The notes below the pieces were generated by a model. That model ran no database searches. It was not told the origin of the DNA and worked only from the letters and a program-made list of their open reading frames with translations. Below, piece by piece: positions 1-11,922 of a stretch of 64,000 bases of DNA; position 1 is the stretch's first letter; the number at the start of each line of letters is the position of its first letter. Source of the stretch: Taenia hydatigena (Eukaryota > Platyhelminthes > Cestoda > Cyclophyllidea > Taeniidae); contig JADWOT020000008.1 in NCBI GenBank assembly GCA_036345935.2, positions 12,583,733 to 12,647,732 of the forward strand. Reading direction: 5' to 3'. A program made the translations under genes and the position numbers.

Positions 1-1319
1 TAGATTCAATTATAATTACAGGCAAATTTCCCTCGCAAATAAGTAGTGAAATGAATTATTTCAGCTCTCAAATTGATTTATCCTTGACTAGTGCCTATTT
101 TCCCATAGTATTAACAAGGTACTGAATGGCCTGGCCCGAAAGGCCTTAACCACAAGAATTATTTTAGGTTGAAACAATGAACCACGGATCAATTTTAGTC
201 ACATCTGTCTCTAAGGTTTACTTTAGAGGTATTCGTCCCACTTTCTGACTACAGAAAGGAGCCCTCGCCTTTCCGACTGGCAATGCTTCAATGGAAAACC
301 GTCTACTTCTACGCCTTTTACCCTGTTATCGTTGGATCCGTTTCTGAATCATCGCACTTTAATAGAGCCAACCTTCTTCTTGTAAAGTTGTAAATTCATT
401 CCGTTAAGAATGCCACAGCAATGGCCATAAAAAATTAGAACAGTTGAAACATGGCGCGGAACCAACTGTGCCAAGATCATCTGGGAACGTCTGCGTTGGC
501 AATAATCCACAGTTCATTTTGCTTCATTTCCCATGCGGATTTAGCTTTAGTTTAAGAATTTGATCCCTGAACCAGTAAAGTAACTAATGTCCGGAAGGAT
601 CATGACGAAGGTTGATTTTCGTTCGACTGGATTCACTAACCATCTGATATCCCAAATACACGCTGATTTACTGACGTCATACAGTGAAAGTAATTCCCGT
701 CTTTCAGGTTATAAAATTCCTTATAACTTATTCGTGATAAAATTCTAAATTGTGTCTCTTCAATAGCTAAAATCCTACTAGTATTTTGTGTGCATTTATT
801 TAAACAAAAGGAAGCTATTTGCCACCAAATTCGAACCCTTCCATCGTTGGTTGCGATTTTAACTGGTAGGCAACACGATTGGCCTCCTTTTACGAAGGTT
901 TGCTATTCCTCATGGTTATTACAGAACATAAAAGGCGCATTTTTAAACGCTCCTAGTAATTCGGATTCCCAACGCTTTCCAAATTGTTTTCTCATAAAAT
1001 AGGAAAGCTGGATTAAACGTTCGCCTTTCCGTTCCATAGTAGAATTTATCAGTACTTCAGTCTGCTTTCCTATTTGACAAAATAAGATATACAAAGTACT
1101 GATCTTTGATGCTCTAGTTTGGTGTGATTATGACACACGATTTTTTGTGACTCGAGGCACCTATCAAAATAATTTTAGAGGAGAGCTGACCTTTCCCTGT
1201 TTTTGGAGTTCAATGAGACTTTGAATGTGGTCATTGTTGAAGCGCGAGTGCTCATGTGATTCGTGAAATCGAATGGTGCTGTTCTTCCATCTGGCATTTC
1301 CCTTCCCTGCGATGCTCAC
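1..1319. other. No gene recognised
   Basis: The stretch is AT-rich with stops in all frames. A short hairpin-like GGCCTGGCCCGAAAGGCC is at about 127-144. It may be intron of the - strand PPEF gene. Confidence 0.5.
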
Positions 1320-1503
1320 CTTCTGCAGATGGCGCTCGAGATTCTGTGAAAAGGTGCTCTTTGACTGCGAACGCATCTTTGCTGTCGGCCATGATGGCTG
1401 TGAAGGGATCGCTGCATTGAAATGTGGAATCTGAGTCATATTTTAGCATTGCTTCCACCATGCTCTCAGTGTAAATGTGGTGAGCGCTTAAGTCAAACCA
1501 CAT
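1320..1503 (-). CDS. Possible coding exon, unidentified
   Basis: On the - strand an open stretch of 61 codons runs from just after an AAAAG acceptor (above 1503) to a donor AAG|GTGAGC (below 1320). It reads as plausible protein: WFDLSAHHIYTES, then EAMLKYDSDS, then KDAFAVKEHLFTES. It lies downstream of the PPEF exon on the same strand, and its entry at phase 0 would be compatible with that exon. However, I see no clear PPEF motif in it, and the acceptor has a weak pyrimidine tract. It could be a PPEF exon from a poorly conserved region or a chance frame. Confidence 0.25.
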
Positions 1504-3684
1504 CTTTTACTTGTGACATCCGACAAGGTGTGTTTCCCCCTATTAGTGGTGAATGTACATGCCGTATGAGAGTCCGTATTCCGTTAATCAAGATTTCAGA
1601 CAACACGTAATCAGTGGTAGCGCATATGCATGAATGTTCCGTTCCCTGTGGACGCGGTTAGATAACCTGCAAATATCAGCAGAAAACCTTAAGTGCAGTA
1701 TGGTGGCACAAAGCTCATTCACAGGAAGGCGTTCGAACATGTGAGAATTTCTGGCCAACGGCTGGCCGTTCGCCAGTGACAATCGAGGCTGTGGTGGTTC
1801 CCTGCTCATAGCACGGCAACCATTCCCGGGAAATTTTCGTAAGAGCTAAATCGTCTGGTTCTGAATGCTGAATCGTCATGATTTATCGAGAAAATTCGCG
1901 AGTACAAAATTTTGTGTGGCAACTGGAAATGCACCATTTGGTGCACGCCAGGTACTACGACAGCGTTCTACATTACAAAAAGCTTACGCGATTCAATGCT
2001 TCATTTACAAATTGTGAAAACCTAACTAGGAAGTGATTTTGCATTTCCCTAACGGATAGACTTTACTCTAGGAGATTTTCACCAGTTACGACTTCTAAGG
2101 AAGCACTTCAAGAGTCAGTATTTCAGCGCCGACCAACCTATTGTAGGCCACACGTACTGATAAATTAGTAGGGCCAGTGTAAGTGGATAAGGAAGACATA
2201 GTAATGCCGTAAAATAAGTGCAGGTTTAACTCCTTATAGTTTGCTTGTATCCTTCTCAAGCCTAGTTTTCATTGTGATTTAAACGATTTTTTAAGTGGTA
2301 GCCATGCCCACAGTAGTTGAATATGCTGCAGTGGTTGGGGTCAACCCAAAGACAAGAAAAGATCAATCTAAAATCCTTGCCAAAGCATGCAGTAGTGATT
2401 AAAATTCAAGGATCCGATTTCTCTCAACCTCATAATGAGACCAGTTAAAAGGTGAACTAAGATAAGATGACCAATCATGAAGAAAGGGTAAGTTGACAGA
2501 CTTGGCAGCACCCAAACAATCTCTCATAGCACCCTCTTTACTCTTGTCAACTCTTAAGTCTAGCCAAGCAGTCTTGAGGAAAGTGATGAACGAAACACGC
2601 TTGTTGTCAAAAACAGCTAGGCTTTTAGCTGCACATTTTCGAGTCAGTCCCTGGATTGGAATTACGCAGGTCAAGGATGAGCTTCTCAGGTGCATGACAT
2701 TAACTCATAATGTGTTGTCTTCATTTCTATTGGGTACATAATTTGAATAAATCCATATTTAGGAGACGCCTAAATAGTTCCAATTAGGTGGCATGGATTT
2801 TTGTTGGTCGTAGCATTACGGACTTTGTAATTCTTTTTTGTTCACCTCACTGTGATTGCAAAGCTATAATTACATAAATCCTCCTTCCAGTCACGCGGGC
2901 ACTGAAGGGCACGGTCATCGTAAATCCAACCAGCGTCATGACCTCCAAGCCTTGTCAGTAGCATCTCAATCCATCTGGAAGTGTCGAAGAGCTACACAAT
3001 TACCATTTTGTTCCTTCGTGTCGTCACCATTCTCGGAAGTGTAGTAAAATACACGCAACTTACTCCATTGGGTTGATAGGTGCTTGATGAAGCCTCAAGC
3101 ATTTACTCTTTGGCGGTCCAAGTAGGCCCTTATTCCTTAGGGATTTAGCCATTTATCGAATTCATGCAAATGAAGGGCTTGTATTAGTGTCGCAAAACAA
3201 CTCAAAAGCAACCATCTATTAACGTGACTGAAGTTTTTTTCCCGCCGTTTAATTATCTTTAGTTCTGCATCAAAATATGGCTTTAAAATCCGGCAGAAAT
3301 GCTCCAAACTAACAAAAATTAATTTTTTGTTTAAAGACGTTGCAAAACAAAGGCATTTAATCAAAAATATTCTGAGGTGCAACTCACGGCTGTAGTTGGA
3401 CAAAATCCACGTGAAAAATTCCTTTAGCTAAAATAAATCAACATCAGGTTGGTGCCTCTTCCTCTTGACACTTGACTTGGACTACGTCAAAGCAACCAAA
3501 TTCGTAAAAGCTAGTTGTATCAAGGTGGTGAAGTGGTCCTGCACTAAGTGTGGATGCCTTTGCCAAAAAAATTGAATGCAAATAAGCAGCAATGAACTGG
3601 TGATTGGCATGAGCTAACATTTAAAAATATTGCGCGAAATTCACTAAATCGGATGCCTCTGTACATTCAAAGCATTGCTCTCAC
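1504..3684. other. Intergenic or intronic, no gene recognised
   Basis: This lies between the candidate exon at 1320-1503 and the PPEF exon, so it may be intron of the - strand gene. A GC-richer - strand frame at 1660-1809 (FERLPVNELCATI) and another at about 2400-2700 are open but match nothing I know. A small perfect inverted repeat TGCACCATTTGGTGCA is near 1931. Confidence 0.5.
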
Positions 3685-3812
3685 ATGTCGTTGGTCGTCA
3701 GCTCCGGTATATTCGAAGAACTCGTAAATCTTCCAGGCGCATCGCCGACGCATTTCGAGCTCAGCTTGGTGGCGTCGATACCACGTCTGTATCAAAAGTG
3801 CCGCCTTCAGTG
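3685..3812 (-). CDS. PPEF: IQ-motif exon of a PPEF-type (rdgC) EF-hand protein phosphatase, partial
   Basis: Read on the - strand, this 128-nt exon encodes LKAALLIQTWYRRH, then LEMRRRCAWKI and FEYTGADDQ. These three blocks in this order match the N-terminus of PPEF1/PPEF2, where an IQ motif binds calmodulin ahead of a PP2A-like catalytic domain and C-terminal EF-hands. PPEF/rdgC phosphatases act in calcium-regulated sensory signalling. The exon is flanked by an acceptor CTTCAG (above 3812) and a donor GTGAGA (below 3685); it enters in phase 1 and leaves in phase 0. The initiating exon should lie at higher coordinates and the catalytic exons at lower coordinates or left of the window. I found neither; the conserved GDLHG and GDFVDRG segments are not visible here. 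Confidence 0.8.
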
Positions 3813-6800
3813 CTGAAGGTAGTTCCAAAAGAACATATCAGACGCGTCAATTTGCGTTTCAACATTTTCTGCTTAAATTCCACCCAACCCGTCGTCGTGG
3901 CCTTCCTTTCAATTGAATTTGTAGAGTAGATGACTTTCTGAAATTAATCTTGAGCTGTGTTATGGCGTTTGGCTTTTAGTTTGCTTAACTGCAGAGAGTA
4001 GCGTCGATTGAAGTTAGACCCAGAGTGGGTGTAACTGCCAAGAGAAAGTTACAGCAGATGTGAATAATAAACCTTATAGGTGTGATAGACATGATTTGCT
4101 CATTCATTCAAAGATAAATCGGTGGAATCCAATATGAAGTAAATTATTCATTTCCAAATTTCCGGATGATTTTTGAAGCAGTTTTAATTGCGATTTAGGG
4201 GCGTTAAACAGAGTCGGAGTATTGGCTCACATATACATGCTTCGTGATCCCTCTTGATGCGACCGTATAAGCCCGTGGAAGCCTCCTACAAATAAAAATG
4301 AGAACTTTTCTACTTAATCGAAGTTTTAAGTTTGTTCGCGAATCAAACATACCATTATTTCCTTAAGCTCTTTATTTGTGGTCTCAAATTAATTTCAAAA
4401 ACTCGTCGATTGGCTGCAAACTAAAAGATTACCTTCAACGTATGCATAAAAACCTCCGATTAAAAGGACTAACTGCCTTCTTTGGCATCAATATCAAGTT
4501 GTAAGAATACGAGTGAATACGATTCTGCTGCAGTACTGCAACAAATTACCTTTGCAATATATGATTAACTATTCATAATTTCTCACAGAACCGAGCAAGC
4601 AGCACACCTCCTTTAGAGTAAGGAGCAAACAATTGAGAAATGGGATTTATCGTTCCCAAAAACAATCCTTTATCATCCATTAAGTAAAGAGGTAGGGAGC
4701 ATTTACATCCGTAAAGATAACAGTAATTAGTTGGAACTTCTTAGCATCAGAAAGCATATGTGGGTCTTTGGAACTAACGCCGGTTAACATTATCGTACAG
4801 AGGGCAAAAGCTACGCTGCTGGAACTCTGATGACCAAATCGGATTGAACGGGAGCACGTATTCATAGCCACGCCGAAATGGACTAATTCGTACGTTTGAG
4901 ATGGGAAATGAGAGGAGTGTTTACGCAGCAGTCGGGTTAGCCAAGTGAGGATCCACGATTACATCTTGGGATCGAAAATCAAGGTAAGGACGCACACAGC
5001 TATCCATGCGACATTCATTTCTTGGCGAATGGATCCGTGTGAATTTAAATGCGTACACATAAAGTAAACACAAGCCAAAGTAAAAAAAACAGTCGTACGC
5101 CTATTTTTACCTTGCTGTGCCCTCTCCGGCTAAACGCGATGCATACAATGTAACCGCCTTCACGTCCTTGGGTAATGGCTCTAAGAAGGGGGCTTCTACT
5201 CACAATAATCAGAAGTCATGCAAAGAAATATCCTTAATCGGATGTTTTAGTTACTAAAATTTGCTGTCACTTGCTAAAAATAGGTGCATGTTAATGTCTC
5301 ATTGACTCACGCAGAGGCTAGCGAACACATCTACAACCGGCGATTATTATCAACAGAAGCAAAATCTGACAAGATGTCAAGTCCTCGACAAAGTGAATTC
5401 GCTCTTACCCTTACCCTTTTAGGCGTAATCCCTTACTTATGGAAAGTTGGTACTGCACACAAAAATGGAATGTTGGGAGGATGGTACAAAAATCCCCTGA
5501 TTTATTGCCTGTAGCTGGAATTTTGGAAAAAGTTCTTTTTGAAGAAGTAAAAGAACCATTATTTTGTGGATCGCTTCAGATTTGAAATTGTGAAGTATTG
5601 TCCCTGTTACGTTAACGTCGTGATTACGAAATCTGTGACGAATTGGGCCTCACCGGATTGCAAGGAGGAAATGCGGCCTAAAGACACCTCTGTACCCTTT
5701 CACTTATTGCCACCCGATAGGACATGTGCTGGTCTAGTTTGTCTGCTAGTTTCAAGAACATGAAGACTGAGGAGGAAGAAATGAACACCGGGACTTTACA
5801 TCAAGGATTCAAAGAGAGCATAGCTCCACCTTGTTAACTAACGAATTTATGTGCCGGTATTCAAAAAAGGACGATGACTTTGATCTCAGTCCATGCACAC
5901 TTTAGATTATATGTGTCATGATGTTGCCACCAGAAATTCCAATACTACTTTCTACTGTCTTAAAGATGGCAGTTTAACTCGATGCACACAATTCCTTCAA
6001 AATCTCTTAACTGGCCCTCATTTTTTTCGTAGGTGATTCGATACTAAAACAGTTATGCTTAATGATGAAAAGAAGTTGATGCTTTTCTTTCATTATTGAC
6101 CTCCCCATTCGCGTTTCGGTGTACTTCAGTAAGAGCTCTAGCCAGTCTCCCATTACAAAAACCCCTTTATTAAAATTCAACTTTTCCATAAAATGATATG
6201 GCTACCTGAAAAATCCCAAAACCTCCATCTTTTACCCTTTCTCCTTTTTTCTTAGGTTATCTTCAATTGTTTTAACCCTTTTAAATAAAATCATTTTAAT
6301 AATGAACCGAAAAGAGGAATAATTGCCCCAGTGATCCCATTAATATTTATAAAGTTGGAGCATCAATAAGTTGTATTCTACTATTATTCGTCAAATATCC
6401 GTCTAAAGACTCGACATTTTAAGAAACCTATAGATAAACGAAACTCATGTGAGGGTTTCGGGTGAATTATAAAAGAAAATCTACGAGCGAGCGGAATTGT
6501 AATGGCACTGATCGCTACACACTGCAACAAACAAATGAAAATTCAAAATAAACGAGTAAATTCATTTAATTGAGAGCTTTATTTTTGTTTCTCGTTTCGC
6601 GCTGCATGGTATGGGGTGGACCAATTTACTTGCAAGTATGACGGTTTTGTGGGAAGAAAGGCGGTATGAAAATGGTTTTTTGCCGTCACGAAAGCACCAT
6701 CCAAGCCTGCATTTTGCTGGCTAGCAAAACATGGTGACAGGACCACGAGTGCATAGCAATTTTGGTGATTTGTAATAAGGCATAGAGACCACGTACCTCC

Positions 6801-9800
6801 GCTTCTGCCATGTTTTGCCTTATAATGGGGAAGGCATCCTGCCTTCGCGAGGGTTGGGCAGCCACTACTCACCAGGTGCATCTCCGCTCTTTATTGGCTG
6901 AGCATGTGAGAAAGGTTTTCAAAATGACTGATCCATTTCTGTCAGGTTCTGTTGACACTTTTCCGATTAAAAATCCGAAGTTTACCTTTACCTTTACTAG
7001 GCTGCATAATGTTAGATGATATTATGGGTTTTCATGGTCTTTGCAGCGACAAATAAGTGCTAAAAACTCTAGTAAGCGTAAATGTATTCATTGAAATAAT
7101 CACCACCATCTCTACTCCTCTCAAGATTTATAATTATTCTTTTGAAAACCCTTGCTCTTAAAAGCCATGAGACCTAGCTCGCGAGTCCCATCCTAGTGCC
7201 ATTTGCCTAAAAAGGCGGCATGGCGGGTGGGATTGAATGCCGTCTTAACTCCATGGGGAGGTTTGCAGTCGACGCTGTTGCGCATGAGCAGGACTTTTTT
7301 CAATATTCCTCTGTATGCCTTTGACATGTTCCAGTCCGAGTAGACAGACCATCCATCATTGTAAGTAAGCCCTCAGCAAAAACATTCATCACGAACAATC
7401 CTTTCAGTGTGCCTTTATAGGGTTTAATAGGCAGAATTCTCCTTTTATACCATTTGTCAATACCTGTGTAGGTGGTGCTTATTATGATTACAGAAAATCC
7501 TGTCTGATACAGCTGGAAATAAGTTATTTCACCTCGCAAGTTGAACCTCACCGAAATTTTGAATAGCAATTCTTTCCATTCTGGAGTGATTTTATTGCCG
7601 TAATAACAACTTCTCAATCTTTTCTTGGTTGTACGTTCTGATATCACATCTGACTGTAATGCTATATAAAAGTTCTACAGGAAGCTCCTGAGACTTTGAA
7701 TTCGAGCTAAACTCATCCCGTGAAGCAGAAAAACTTAGATAAAATCAGGCTCAGCCGACACTTTATGACATGAGGTTTCGAAATAGGAGGCGAACTGCTA
7801 AAGGACAGTAGGGAGTAGGGGTACTGATAGATTGACGTGCATAATTGCCTCATGCTGGAAACGCTCGCATTTCACAAGTTCCCATTAGTTTCCTACACGA
7901 CAATGCGACTAGCTACACCGGAATCTGAATGGATACTTTTGTACTTTTTAATAAAGGTAGGAGGATGCATCAACGTGCACTGTGGTTTCATACTGGTTGT
8001 CAAGCTCACGATAGAAATGAAAAGACAACGCCTGTTTCTGATAGCGATGGATTTACAAAAGGTTCTGCAATTAGGTGTGCTCAAATGATAGTAAGCATCT
8101 GAGACCACGGGAGGGTCCACAGGTCAAAAAAGCAATTAAATTAATATGAAGATTCCCCTAGTGTTTTTTGTGCCGGATGATGAAATTGATAGCATTTACA
8201 TTGTGAATTCAAAGTTGGTTTGATCGATGCTCTCTTTTGGTTGTCAAAAGTTCCCCCACACACACATGCAGGAATTTCAAATTCCTGAGAGGGTCTATCT
8301 TAAAGTTCCGCCCTCATTTATAGCTTATAGTTACCAAAATGAACATGACACGAGGCCAAACAGTACTGCCGCCAAGTGATCCTCCCAAAGTTGCCGCCAC
8401 CATACACATACCGGGAGGGTTGCTTTTATCTGTCTCCTTCTTAAGCCTTCACTTTTGCCCATTTCCCCTTTCTCGCTTGTTTACGATGACATAATGGGTA
8501 TCGATGCGATTATTGCCCATGATTTGGACTAAAATAGTCCACGACGAAGGAAGATGAGAGCAGAGTGGGTTTGGAGAATGCGAGGACGAGGGTAAAAGGG
8601 GAGAGAGGCGGTGTTGGGAGGGAGGAACCAGGGCTTGGTTGTGCATTCATCAAAATTTAGGCTACGCCCTATGCTTGTTTCCAAATCACACCCAGTCATG
8701 TCGCCGGTTGAAGTAGCACAGACGCCAGCGAGACCATAATAACTCCACCGTCAGTCCTGCACTGCCTGCTCCAAAATTGAAAATAAGGTGACATTTAAGC
8801 CTGTTCCATTGTGAGCTTGTCCTCATTGTTACTTCATTGAATGCGAAAGCTCCAGCTAGATATAAATGCAATTTTTAAATCTGCCTTAAATAAGAAGGGA
8901 CAGCAAAGCGACTGTTTGGTCATAACAACGAGTGATGAGGAAGTTTGAGGAACTGGCAGCACTTGCATACTCTTGGTAGCGGGGGATTCCATATTCTTTA
9001 GAGTAAACAAAGTGCTCCTAAACTCACCCATTACCCGTGATATTTTTGCAACAAGAGATTATGTATTCCTTGGGAGGATTTATTGTATACCTCTATCGCT
9101 TTTGCCACTTTCTGGTAGAGTTTCCTACCATCTTGCCAAGTTTGTAGTCCGCAATGACCATTACATCGTTATAACTGCTTGATCATATCTGATTAGGCTC
9201 CAGTGAGTGACAATTAGAAATCGGAATCATTAACCAACATCAGATGTTTGAAAAGTGTGAAGCATCTTTGCTGACTTATAAAAGTGGAATTGCATTCATA
9301 TCATCTGGTGTTATTTTGTGGTCGCTAAAACTCCTTTTTATGATGCTCCGAGATAAAATCCTTGCAAAACCACTTTTAATTATTTAACTTTTCACCAGGC
9401 TAATTTCAAGAAAGCTAATAGCGGGTGGGTCAGGTGCCATTTTGAATCATCCGTGTTCCATATCTTCCATGAAAATAATGGCAAGTTCACCTTAGAGAAG
9501 TATGTAATTCAAAGGATGGTTTCAAGTATGTGTAATTTGGAAGTCGAGATAATAGGGAAATTGAATTACATTTATGCGAAACTAAAAAGTACTAGGGTAA
9601 ATTTTCCGTCGTCGACTTTTGACCTTGGTACTTAAGGCAGGTGGGCGGACTAAGTTAAAAAAGGGTGCGCCTTAATAGCTGACTATGCAGGGAAATCTAG
9701 CAGACGAAAACTGAGATAATGAGGCAAAACAATGCATTCTTTATCACATCACCTTGTTCTTGCTGAGAAACGCCCAATTTCTATCAAAGCATTGCAATAG

Positions 9801-11202
9801 GCCAGGCGTCTCTCCTTTCCACCTCAGGCTTCATACACTTGGAACGAGTAGACGGAGTTGACGAGACCACGCTTTAAAGGACAGCGGTAAATAAGGAGGT
9901 ACAGAAGTAACAGGGTCCATGCGCGTTCAGAGAACGTTTCCGCCAAAAGGCTCGTATTCATTGGCCGCATTCAGCCCCAAAGGCCATATTCAAGCAAACC
10001 TGCATTGCAGCATATTCAGAGATGACGAACTTTACGGCTGAATTTTTGGGTCATTAGGTGACTGCTAGATCTTTGCTGTAATTTAAAGGCATCTGCGTGG
10101 AGAGCAGTTGCTCGATTATTTATTTCAATTTTAGCCGCACTACTGAGTGCGAAGATTGTTAGCAGCACCCTTTGTTCTCTTTGCAATGATACTCCTAAAC
10201 AGACGACTGTTAGGGAGATGTTTCCTCTAAGTGCGGGAAAAATAGGCTATGTGAACTTCAACCGCGTAAAAAGAAAATGCTAGAGAATTTATGAAGCATT
10301 ATGAGTTCAGCCCTTCGCTTTGTTTGAAGAGCGGTTAACAGCATCTTTGGTCAACTCCTAGCTTTTATCTTTCATCTTAAATTACTTCGCTTATTTGCAT
10401 TTCACCAAAATGCTTAGAGTGACATTTACCTCCGAAGTAGAATAGTACCTTGTGTTTCAAGAGGCTGTTTCTGTTTTAGACGTAATTAAATCCAGTGGCT
10501 CCCCATTCTTAATAAAATATTAGTCCATAAGAAGGTGGACGGATCCCGAATAACTCAGCTTTCCCTCATCAAGAGCATATTCAAAAATAGTAGCAAAACG
10601 TTTTCCGTAGAGACCCTCTGGACCGGCACGTAAAAATACATCCAGCCACTTTGTTACAATTCACATAATTTGTGATGTATGTTGGGGGTATTTGAGGGTA
10701 TATTTTCAATCGAACATTCATATTATTTTAAGACTTTGTCGAATAGGCACTTCGAAATCCATACAAGATGGGAGTGGACGCTGTTTCAATCACAAAGTTT
10801 CCTGCGCCTACAAATGGTTTCGCATAAGTGATGATCAACATGCGATAGGTACTAATTGCATTAACGCCACCGTTTAAATGCGCGTCATTATCAGTGCAAC
10901 AAAAAAACGAGTTCCTGTATTTGAATGGATGGCTCCTTAATTAGTCGATATTTGAGAAACGGGCGCGGATTACAAAACAGCAGTGATCGAGACTTGAACG
11001 CAAGTAATGTGACGATGAGAAAGGTTACCGTAATAATTTACCGGTTTTTAGACACACCGTTTAGGTTGCACTAGCACTGAGGCGTTCGGTTATTGCACTT
11101 TCCTAAAGGCATGGCATTCGGACCAAATCAGTAGTCGCCTAGCTCTTCTGTATGCCGATAACATGCTTTATGGGTTTTTACTCGTTTGGTTTGAAGACAA
11201 TT
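3813..11202. other. Long stretch without a recognised gene
   Basis: The open frames here are short and none shows a domain or clean splice boundaries. The first PPEF exon is expected somewhere in it on the - strand but was not found. A perfect inverted repeat CAGGAATTTCAAATTCCTG is at about 8270. The GC-richer stretch at 7160-7270 does not resemble the other repeats in this window. Confidence 0.5.
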
Positions 11203-11345
11203 GGTTAGCCGGAGTAGACTGAACTCTGGGCCATGCCAGCATCCACAACCCCTTCTGTTGTTGACCGCAAGGATTCTGCCTTCCCTCCCAAGGGTATGAA
11301 TTCTTTGATTTTGAAGGGAGACTCAGGGCGGTGCAGTATGGTATA
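11203..11345 (+). repeat. Diverged copy of the 18-kb repeat family
   Basis: It shares TAGCCGGAGTAGACTGAA-like sequence, the GGGCCATGCCAGCA block, and the AAGGGAG...TCAGGG...CAGTA end with the three copies at 18081-18805. Extra bases separate the two halves. It lies about 0.6 kb upstream of the TM7SF3 start. Confidence 0.6.
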
Positions 11346-11530
11346 ACAAGGACTCATAGACCGCGTAGTTTGTTTGCGGCCGTAGACGGTTCTTTCTCTT
11401 CCCCATCTTCCCTTCTTCCACCCCTTACTAATAGAGGGCTAGTTGCTTCTAGACCTACTTATTATAGGCCGAGGGATGATATGGGATAAATATGTCGGGG
11501 ATTCTGGGCCGAGAGTGTGTCGTCCTGTAG

Positions 11531-11597
11531 AGAGCGACCACGGTGCTCTACGACCAGGTTAAAATTATCCTCCCGCCACAAGCCTACAAAGCACATT
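11531..11597 (-). repeat. Dispersed repeat, inverted relative to the copy at 41855
   Basis: The reverse complement reads AAATGTGCTTTGTAGG, then GCGGGAGGA, then AATTTTAACCTGGT and GTAGAG. The same blocks in the same order are at 41855-41931 with a few changes. It sits about 330 bp upstream of the TM7SF3 start codon. Confidence 0.75.
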
Positions 11598-11922
11598 TAA
11601 GGAACACAAGTATTACAGTGGCATATATTATGGAATCAAAAAATAATAATGCAGACTTAGTCACTTTAGCTAAAAAGCAAACAAATTGTAACAGATTGAC
11701 GGTGTTAAGTGTGGGTTAATCTGCTGCGTCAATAAGCAAGGCCCAAGTTCGTATTGTCTTACTTCTTATTAATATTGCAAAATAAGCAATAAGTTGTGCT
11801 GTGCTGTCTTTTTATTTTGATACATACAAGATGTGCCTATGTTCTTTATTTCTGCCACTTAAATTACGGTTCAGTCGCGATTGGTGCATGTTGATTCGAT
11901 TAACCTAGTAAATTATTTGAAA
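11598..11922. other. Region just upstream of the TM7SF3 start
   Basis: It is AT-rich. No clear TATA box or spliced-leader acceptor was identified; the immediate leader is AATTATTTGAAA before the ATG. Confidence 0.4.

Noticed and set aside
3137..3403. Next PPEF exon (reads LHLHEFDKWL)
   Set aside because: It resembles the expected LHDFF stretch, but no acceptor in the right phase exists and the frame stops at once.
5400..5430. Telomere-like CTTACCCTTACCC
   Set aside because: Only two units and the wrong hexamer for the animal TTAGGG repeat.
7300..7647. 115-residue frame on the - strand
   Set aside because: Length is within what chance gives in 64 kb; no domain, signal peptide or splice context.
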